Assembly: GCA_026874595.1 (NCBI GenBank) | Contig: CM049315.1 | Span: forward strand, 61,997,389-62,061,388 | DNA from: Sipunculus nudus | Taxonomy: Eukaryota > Annelida > Sipuncula > Golfingiida > Sipunculidae | DNA: 64,000 bases | Direction of reading: 5' to 3' | In this document: positions 56,482 through 64,000 of the stretch, in pieces | Position numbering within the stretch: the stretch's first letter is position 1 | How the letters are laid out: every line of letters starts with the position of its first letter | Made by a program: the position numbers and the translations under genes | The notes under the pieces: generated by a model | Told to the model about the DNA's origin: nothing | Database searches by the model: none | What the model saw: only the letters and a program-made list of their open reading frames with translations

Positions 56482-57205
56482 CTGTGTCCACCAACATGTA
56501 ATCATTTTCTATTAATATTTCTATATATAATAATATTTTGTAATTATTTTCTGTTAATAAGTTATATATATTTCATTAATCTCCTAAAAAGATGTATAAT
56601 GAAGCATCAACCTCATATGACAATCAAGAATTGTTAAGTAAATCTCCTGTCAATGTGGACTCTCCAGTCAACTGACAAATCAAATCTGTCTTTGTTTCAC
56701 CTGTTTTTTTATGTTGACATCGTCCTGTTTCTGCATGTTATACCGTTAACCATTCCACCCTAGGAGGGGCTGATATAACGTAAAAAGTAGACTTATTTCT
56801 CATGTTTTAAAATTATCCTGTTTCTGAAATATTATGAAAGTTAGCGTATTTATTTCCTTTGTTGAAAATTAGATCCTTAGTCTTCTACCCCATATTACTA
56901 TTTTCTCTCTTGAAATCTTGCTCATAGCAATTTAACTTGTAAAGTAATTTAACTTGTAAAGTAAGGTGGAAATAAGATGGTGGAACGGCATATAAATAAC
57001 AATGCAAAAACTTATATTCAGTGAAGGCGGAGAAATCATTTCTCTAGCTCTTTGCTAAAAAGTAATATAAAATGTCTTCATATCAAAACGTACTCACCAG
57101 AGAGCCTATAGTTAAGGATTTACGAAAAATGGAAAAGTATTCTATCTTGACGGAAGAAAAGCGGTCATTTTTAATATTGAGTTAAAAATCATCAGATTTT
57201 AATTT

Positions 57206-57655
57206 CTCGACCCCAAACCCGAATATTCAACAATATGACCGACTAAACCCCAAATTCAATCAAATGACCGACCAAACCACAAAATCCAACAATATGACAG
57301 ACTAAACCTCAGTCCAACAATATGACAGACCAAACCCCAAATCCAACAATATGACAGACCAAACCCTAAGTCCAACAACTTGACAGACCAAACCCAAAAT
57401 CCAACAGCATGACAGACCAAACCCCAAATCCAACAGCATGACAGACCAAACCCCAAATCGAACAATATTACAGACTAAACCCCAAATCCAACAGCATGAC
57501 AGACCAAACCCCAAATCCAACAGGATGACAGACCAAACCCCAAATCCAACAATATTACAGACCAAACCCCAAATCCTACAATATTATAGACCAAACCCCA
57601 AATCCAACAGTATGACAGACCAAACCCTAAATCAAACAATATTACAGACCAAACC
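57206..57655. repeat. 29-bp minisatellite, about 15 copies
   Basis: The unit reads CAAACCCCAAATCCAACA followed by ATATGACAGAC, with minor variants (GCATGACAGAC, ATATTACAGAC). Because 29 is not a multiple of three and the unit has few stops, all frames of both strands look open and give repetitive peptides such as GLVCHIVG or PNPKSN. These are artefacts of the repeat, not genes. Confidence 0.95.
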
Positions 57656-57659
57656 CATG

Positions 57660-60600
57660 AAATAAAAGTGACCCGTGGGTCACTGTGCTAAGCTGAAGTT
57701 GACCTTGAAGATACAAATCTAATACACATGTAATATCAAATGGACATAAAATATGAGAGGAAGAGGTAATACTGGCCATGGTTGGTTGTTATATATGCTT
57801 CCGATTGTTGAAACTGTAGCATGTGAGTTTGTAAACATAAAGTTTGGTTGGCTTTTTGGTAAGCTGTAGACAGTTCAGCAGTTTACACATTTGTTCAATT
57901 GGATTCTATTTTTTTAATTATACCTTTTTGTTTTTTAATTTGAAAAAAAATGTATACAGTTGCAATATAACTAATGTCCCCAGTCCACAGATGCAAGGAC
58001 TGGAAAGATAAAAGTGATGGAAGTTACAACATCTGTAAACATAGAGGATATGAAATTTAATTCAACAGTGCTTACAAGAACAAAGGTTTATTCGCAATTA
58101 CTAAATTTATTTTAAAATGGACAGACTGGCAGAGAAGCATCTGCTGAGGCAGGAATATAATATATGTTGTTTCAATTAGATCTTATTTTTTTATTATACT
58201 AATTTCGTTATTTAATAAATTGTATGCAGTTGTAATAGAACTAATGTGGCTCAATATGGGGGGGGGGGGGGGTTATTATTTTATTACATAAATTTTTGTT
58301 CATGTTTATAACTTGTATACATTTACAGTATAACATATATATCAGAATATATAAGTTGATCCATAATCAGTGATCTTGATTGCCATGGATGGGTCTGATG
58401 TGTTGTGAAATTTAGATTGATTTCTCTTATTTTTGGGTAATTCTGTTTCTAAAATATGGTCTGTCATATGTTATGGATCTGGCATGTACAGGGATGGTAT
58501 ATGGATGATCTTAGGTTTATTTTTCCCCATTTTTTGGTCAGATTCTGTTAGACATAGTTTAACTATTGTATATGATCACTCCTATAATGAGACAAAAATG
58601 GAATGTTTTTGCATGAGGGGCTATCGCATACAAGCTGACCATATATATCTTTTTTTATAAATATAGGACTGCAGGCACAGCTAGCAGGTGTTTGCATGAA
58701 AGCTGTACCTGATCTGATATGATTATGTTTGCATATATTCGTCTGTGTATGCCCAAATCTGGATGTGGCTCGATCATGCCCCCAACTAGTAAGAGTTTAG
58801 AAATAGGAATATAGGAATATAGGAATGGTGTGAAACATATTTGTTTGTCCTGACTATTGGTTAAACTGACTTATTAATATTTGTAATTTGCTTAACAGTG
58901 CAAAACAAGTTTATGTAAACAAAAAATGTCCCCACATAATACTTGGGGAATTGATATTTATTTAAATTTACCTTATTGTACCTATAAAGCAATGAATTTA
59001 ATTATAATTTACAATCAGTTGCTTTAAGCAAACTTGTATGTGATGCATGTGTATCCACGTCTTTTTACTACACAATTTCTGTATTGAAAAAAAATCAATA
59101 TGCTGGTTAATATTCTGATCTATTTATAATATTTTTCTTACAAAAAAAACCCATAGTTATTGTAACTTTATTTATTCAATATCTATTTCAATTAATCTAT
59201 TTCGGATATTAGATAAATAAACATTTGTAGAGCATGTATCTTAGGCATAATACATGCAGATATTATTGTAGGTACCACATTGCATATCATTGAATTTAAA
59301 TGATGCAATTTTTTTGTTTAATGTTTTTGTTGTTTTTTTTATGTTGATTTCTAAGTTTAGTATTGTATTTATACTATAAAGCATTTTAATAATGCTTATC
59401 AGTAATGCTTTTTAGTTATGTCAAGGCTATATATGATGTAAATTAGCATCTAGGAATTAGGTGACAGAAACAGTAGACATTTCCTAAATTACATATACAT
59501 AACCCTGCCAGATGACAAGAGGACTCAACCTCAGATCGTCTTTCAGTAAATTCATGCAAAAATTTCTGAACTGATCTTTGTTGATTCTGTTGGTATATGT
59601 TTAATTTCTGTCAAACTACACAGCAGGTTGGTATGCTCAGGAAAGGCATATAATTTCCACTTGTCAGCGATAGTTTTCCCATGTGGAGCACAGTTGATAA
59701 AGAACAGGTATAATGCAACTTCCCTGAAGCTAGCTACCTAGGTATTTTCGCTATTTTTGCAATTGTTTCCTATCAAGCGATTATGTACCAGGAAAGTATG
59801 TAATGGTATATTTACATACAATGTGAACATTTCATTTAAGTAGAATATCAGGTGCTACATATATAGAACAACATACATGCCCAGGGAGTAAGTAAGTATA
59901 TTTAAGATTTGTAGATGATAGAGGAGAAGTATTATATAAGAGTAAGTATGTGCAGAGTATTGAACATGTTTTCTGATCTGATTGGTGCACTCATTTCCTT
60001 TCATTTTGCTTTTCTTGTGTTTCAGGGGTAAACATACCTAAATATTCATATCTAAGATTATTAAATTCTTTAAAATAAATACATCCTATGCCTGATAAGG
60101 ATTTTTTAATTATGACATCAATTATCATGTCAAAACTTTAGTTGACAGTATACACAATAATAAGCTTCAGTCCTGTATACTTACTGAACATAGCAAACTA
60201 AGTATACAGAACAATATTTATTTTTTACAACCAAAACTGTAATATGTGCAAGAGCAACTCTCTACTCAATTACTGTATACCAGTTGTATACACACACTAC
60301 TTTCAGCCATACCATATGGTAAGCACTCTTCCTGTGTATTCAGGAATTACTGCTCACCAGCTTGTGGAAGTATCCTAGATATGTTTTCTTCTTATGTTAT
60401 TCCTGTATAAGTTACCATTTTTCAATTTTGTATTGTCCTTTCATGTTCAACGTATTCTCTTTGTTATGTTTGCCATGACTGCAACATTTTTGCTTCCTGC
60501 AGGTCCCAAATCAATATCATTCAGTTATTCTTTTCTTCACCAATCACATGTATCAAGACTCAGATCTTTTGAAACTAATAACTACAGCCTCAGAGGGATT

Positions 60601-60680
60601 CAGAATAGAAATTTAAGCTCAGGAGGAATCATTAAAATGTTTAACATCATCCATTCTTTATATGGCAGATATGTAATATA
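57660..60680. other. AT-rich sequence, no recognised gene
   Basis: A G run lies at about 58258-58272. Short frames such as 58433-58660 have no domain signature. No TIR pair or tandem repeat stands out. It separates the minisatellite from the LINE. Confidence 0.4.
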
Positions 60681-61060
60681 TGTAATATTGCCTCCTTTAA
60701 CGTTAGAGGTCTTGGTTGTCCCAGGAAAAGAAGAGAAATATTTCACTGGTTTAAAACGAACATGTTTAATGTTATTTTAGTCAGGAAACGCATTGGAATG
60801 CAGACTCTGAAAATAGATGGGAATCAGAATAGGCTGATCAGTTTTATTTTAGTCATGGCACCCCCAATCAAGAGGGGTATGTATATCGATCAAAAATAAA
60901 GCAGGTATCCAGTTAAATAATACTATATCAGATGAACATTGAAGATTGATAACAGTTAATATAAAATAGGAATGCATAATGTCACTAAAGTAATATATAT
61001 GGACCTGACAAAGATGAACCAGAGTTTTTCATCAGTTTTATCAATATATTATCTGAAATA

Positions 61061-61288
61061 GTGATAGATAAATTAATAATTGCTGGTGACTTTAATTTGG
61101 TTGTGGATCCAACAGTATATGAAGGAAGAAATAAGCAAGCTCATGGAAAATCAAGAGAGATAATCACACAGTTGGTAGAACATGCACAGTTAACAGACAT
61201 ATGGCGAGCACAACACCCTGGAATACTTAAATCTCTTGGCATAGGTATAATCCAAAACAAGTGTTCTCATGTCTTGACTACTTTTTAA
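61061..61288 (+). pseudogene. LINE endonuclease core fragment
   Basis: The frame reads LIIAGDFNLVVDPTVYEGR and then LVEHAQLTDIWRAQHPG. GDFN is the conserved metal- and phosphate-site motif of LINE endonucleases, and the L.DIWR..HP motif follows at the usual distance. The earlier endonuclease residues (FNVRG at 60696) are in a different frame, and the final SDH motif is lost. Confidence 0.85.
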
Positions 61289-62039
61289 TTGGTGATAGTC
61301 TCTGTAACTATATAAACTGCTCTGAAATCCAACCAGCATATAAACAGATCACTCTTTAATATATATAACTTAAAATGTTAACATTCACAAAAGGCGACCA
61401 GTTTACTTGATACTTAAATCCTCCCTTATTGAAGATGAAAATTATGTTAAATGAATTAAGAACTGTATCAAGTCTACATTATTATATAATATAGATGCCA
61501 ACCCATCACTGTTCTGAAACACCATAAAATGTCAAGTTAGAAGAGAAACTATATCCTTTGCTGCAAATAAAAGAGAGGTTATAATGATAAAATGTTAACA
61601 TTGGAAAGAGAAATGCATAAGGCACAATGTCAGTATAATCTAACCAACAGCACGGAAGATAAAAAGTGAATGGGGAAATTGCGGTCAATAAACATAAGAA
61701 ATTTATTGTGGAAGAAACTACAGGCGCCATTGTCAGATGAAGGTGCAAATGGGATAATGAAGGTAATAAACCAACTTAGTCTTTTTTTAAATATGGAAAA
61801 GAGAAACTAAGAACATATATCTATTATCAGACTAAAAGATGAAAATGGTGAAATTCTGACAAATACAAAAGACATCCTTAAAGGGCAAGTCCGATTTTAT
61901 CAATCTTAGTATACTCCTAAAGGTACAAATGAAATTTATAGAGAGGACTTTATATCACTTGAGAACATAAGAACACTGTCTACTGATGATTACCAAAGTT
62001 ACGACCGTGAATATACTTCTAGAGAAATATTTACAACAC

Positions 62040-62780
62040 TTAAATCTCTTCAGCTCAATAAAACACCTGGACCTGATGGTCTCCCTGCAGAATTTTACAG
62101 AGTCTTTGGGAGAAAATAAAAGAACATATATAAGAAATTATAAATGCAATAAAGCATTCCTTTAATATATGTACTCTACAACCCATCTACAATGCGACAA
62201 GGCATTCTCTGTTTAATTTCAAAGAAGGCAAGGATATACTATTTTTAAAGAATTGGCGTCCCCTTTCAGTGTTAAATACTGATTATAAGATTATCACTTA
62301 AACTCTAGCAAACAGACTTAAGAATGTATTAGAAAAAAATAATAAGGTCATACCAAACAGGATTTATTAAAAACAGATACATTGGAGAAAATATTTTAAA
62401 TATTATGGACTTATTCGCTTATTAAAAAAAACTAAAAGGGGAAAGTTACTTTATATCATTAGCTTTTGAAAAGGCATATTAGAAAAAATATTAGATTGAT
62501 TTCGGAGATATATTAAAAAAAGGATTCATATTCTCTATTCTGATATCAGCAGTTTTAAATAAACAAAGGTTGGGCAACAAATTATTTCACAATAATTCGT
62601 GGTGTGAGACAAGGATTCCCTCTGTCTCCATACTTATTAATCTTCAGAAATATTAGCAATTAAAATTCGGAACAATCAAAATATTAGTGGGATCAGTGAT
62701 TGAAAGAGGGAACACAAATTTATTCAAAATGCGGATAATACTGCTCTGTTTTTGACAAGGGGTTACCATTCAATAAAGGA
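62040..62780 (+). pseudogene. LINE reverse transcriptase remnant
   Basis: RT motifs are recoverable only by changing frame: SLQLNKTPGPDGLPAEFY, NWRPLSVLNTDYKI, TGFIKNRYIGENILNI, DFISLAFEKAY, GVRQGFPLSPY and QNADNTALF. The catalytic block, normally F/Y-ADD, reads NADN here, so an active-site aspartate is lost as well. The copy cannot be active. Confidence 0.85.
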
Positions 62781-63237
62781 AGCTATTTCAACATTTAACA
62801 TTTTCAAGAAATATCAGGACTTAAGGTAAACTTAGACAAAACTGCAATTAAGCTGTGATAGATGATGACATTGATAATGCAAATCAAAATATACAGAATT
62901 TTGGTGGAAGTGGTTGTTGATCCGATTAAAATTCTGGGCATTTACTTACCTTCAGACTTGCGGATAATGAAAGATATCAATTACAAGGAAATTCTGAGCA
63001 AAAAAAAATCAATTTGAAATATATGGTCGACAAGATCATTAACACTTTCGGGTAAAATAGCTATCATAAAAACTCATATTTGACCACAGTTAACTTATGC
63101 CTTACACGTTTTGCCAAAAACTCCATTCAGTATTGTTATAGAAATTGTATATTTGTTGCACAAGTTTATTTAGGAATAGCATGAAAAAAATAAAGAGAAC
63201 AAGCTTAATTGCACCAGTATAAAAAGGAAGGCTAAGT

Positions 63238-63453
63238 ATGACTCATTTAAAATCCAAAATGGCAGCATTAAAAATTCGATGGATCAAAAGATTTGTTTCT
63301 GGACCAATTGATGATGGATGGAGACAAATAGTTAATGTGCAGCTTAAACAATTAGGTTATCTCAGATTCAAATGCAAATTAAAATCTCAAGAATACAGTT
63401 ATTTCAAGAATACATGCCATTCTTTCTGGAAAGAATTATTTGAGATGAAATGA
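63238..63453 (+). pseudogene. LINE C-terminal fragment
   Basis: The frame reads KMAALKIRWIKRFVSG and WRQIVNVQLKQL, matching the region after the RT in L1-like LINEs where an ALK..W..R motif is conserved. The next pieces (63558-63779 and around 63900) belong to the same element, which is cut by the window edge. Confidence 0.65.
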
Positions 63454-64000
63454 GATGAAATATTATCAGAACTAATATTCTTTAATTCTCATATAAAAGT
63501 AGATAATCATATTGTATATAGCTGGAATAACATGTATAAAAGACAATACTAAGCAAATTGGAAATAAACATATATTTTTTTTCCCACACTGAATCAAAGT
63601 TTCATTTGAATATAAATAAAATACAATACATTAGCTTTACAGATGAAATTCCATCTCATTTGAGGAAAATGCTTAACACGAATGAAATTCATTCAAATCC
63701 AACATATAAATCCAGTCCAGAAAGAATCAAAGACATGAAAAGGGGTTACGTATACATTATACACATAATTAGTTCTTAATAAATATACCAAACCCGTGCA
63801 GATTGAAGAAAAAATTGAACAGAAATATGAATGGTGACTACCAGGATCTTTTATTTGAGGCCTTTAACAACAAAAAAAAATATATAACAATATAAGAAGA
63901 TTTAAGAATTTTCACGTTCAAACTTTTTCAAAGATGTATAGTCTTAAACCCTTTTTAAGCACACTTCGTTCTTTATGCATGTCTAAGAAGGAGACTTTGT

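Larger units (their letters stand above)
60690..64000 (+). mobile_element. L1-like LINE, dead, running off the right edge
   Basis: Endonuclease and RT pieces occur in the right order on the plus strand. The endonuclease opening FNVRGLGCPRKRREIFHW is at 60696, then a SHGT-like block near 60850 and GDFNLVVDP at 61088. The RT pieces are TPGPDGLPAEFYR at 62062, NWRPLSVLNTDYKI near 62250, GVRQGFPLSPY near 62602 and NADNTALFL near 62730. Then come a C-terminal ALKIRWIKRF segment (63265) and an end segment near 63900 that continues beyond the window. NWRPLS...DYKI and PGPDGLPAEFY are typical of the L1/Tx1 group. Many stops and frameshifts are present. Confidence 0.88.

Noticed and set aside
57256-57665. 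Three long frames with repetitive peptides on both strands
   Set aside because: They are translations of the 29-bp minisatellite in different frames.

Overview
This is a 64-kb piece of an AT-rich animal genome. Large introns with canonical GT-AG splice sites, an extracellular AMOP-VWD gene, and a dense mix of retroelements, inverted-repeat DNA elements, microsatellites and CGTCCGTC/GACAGACA-rich repeats suggest a marine invertebrate. A bivalve mollusc is the best guess; the species cannot be fixed from the sequence. There is no bacterial gene organisation, operon, CRISPR array, rRNA gene or intact tRNA gene.

The only host gene I can support lies on the minus strand. Six exons (52939 down to 9661) join in one consistent reading phase and encode an AMOP-like cysteine module, a VWD domain and the segment that follows VWD in SUSD2/mucin-like proteins. 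About 1.08 kb of coding sequence is spread over 43 kb. A possible seventh, upstream exon lies at 56405-56481. The start of the gene and its 3' end (sushi, transmembrane or tail exons) were not found and are probably outside the window.

Nearly everything else is mobile or repetitive. From left to right: a 4-kb element with about 650-bp inverted arms (286-4241) holding a Harbinger-like MITE and a tRNA-derived SINE; duplicated AT-rich repeats (4.9-9.2 kb); a decayed DIRS-like retroelement antisense to the host gene (10.7-13.3 kb); a solo LTR (16.8-17.7 kb); a GATCGC-rich TIR element (18.0-18.8 kb); tandem duplications and GC-rich snapback sequences (21.8-24.9 kb); a 3.2-kb foldback element with tandem-repeat arms (25.4-28.6 kb); a hAT element with a perfect 8-bp target duplication that carries a nested solo LTR (28.6-31.5 kb); a 1-kb TIR element filled with alternating AACCAA/TTGGTT motifs (32.1-33.1 kb); TTACATTATCGG-type arrays (35.2-36.1 kb); and a 5'-truncated, mutated Gmr1-type LTR retrotransposon whose integrase precedes its reverse transcriptase (38.7-43.0 kb).

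Beyond this come GACAGACA-rich tandem repeats (44-46.7 kb), a fourth copy of the same LTR (53.9-54.7 kb), LINE endonuclease fragments, a 29-bp minisatellite (57.2-57.66 kb) and a dead L1-like LINE that runs off the right edge (60.7-64.0 kb). All retroelement coding regions seen are broken by stops or frameshifts. The most unusual structures are the inverted-repeat elements whose bodies or arms are built from degenerate short repeats.
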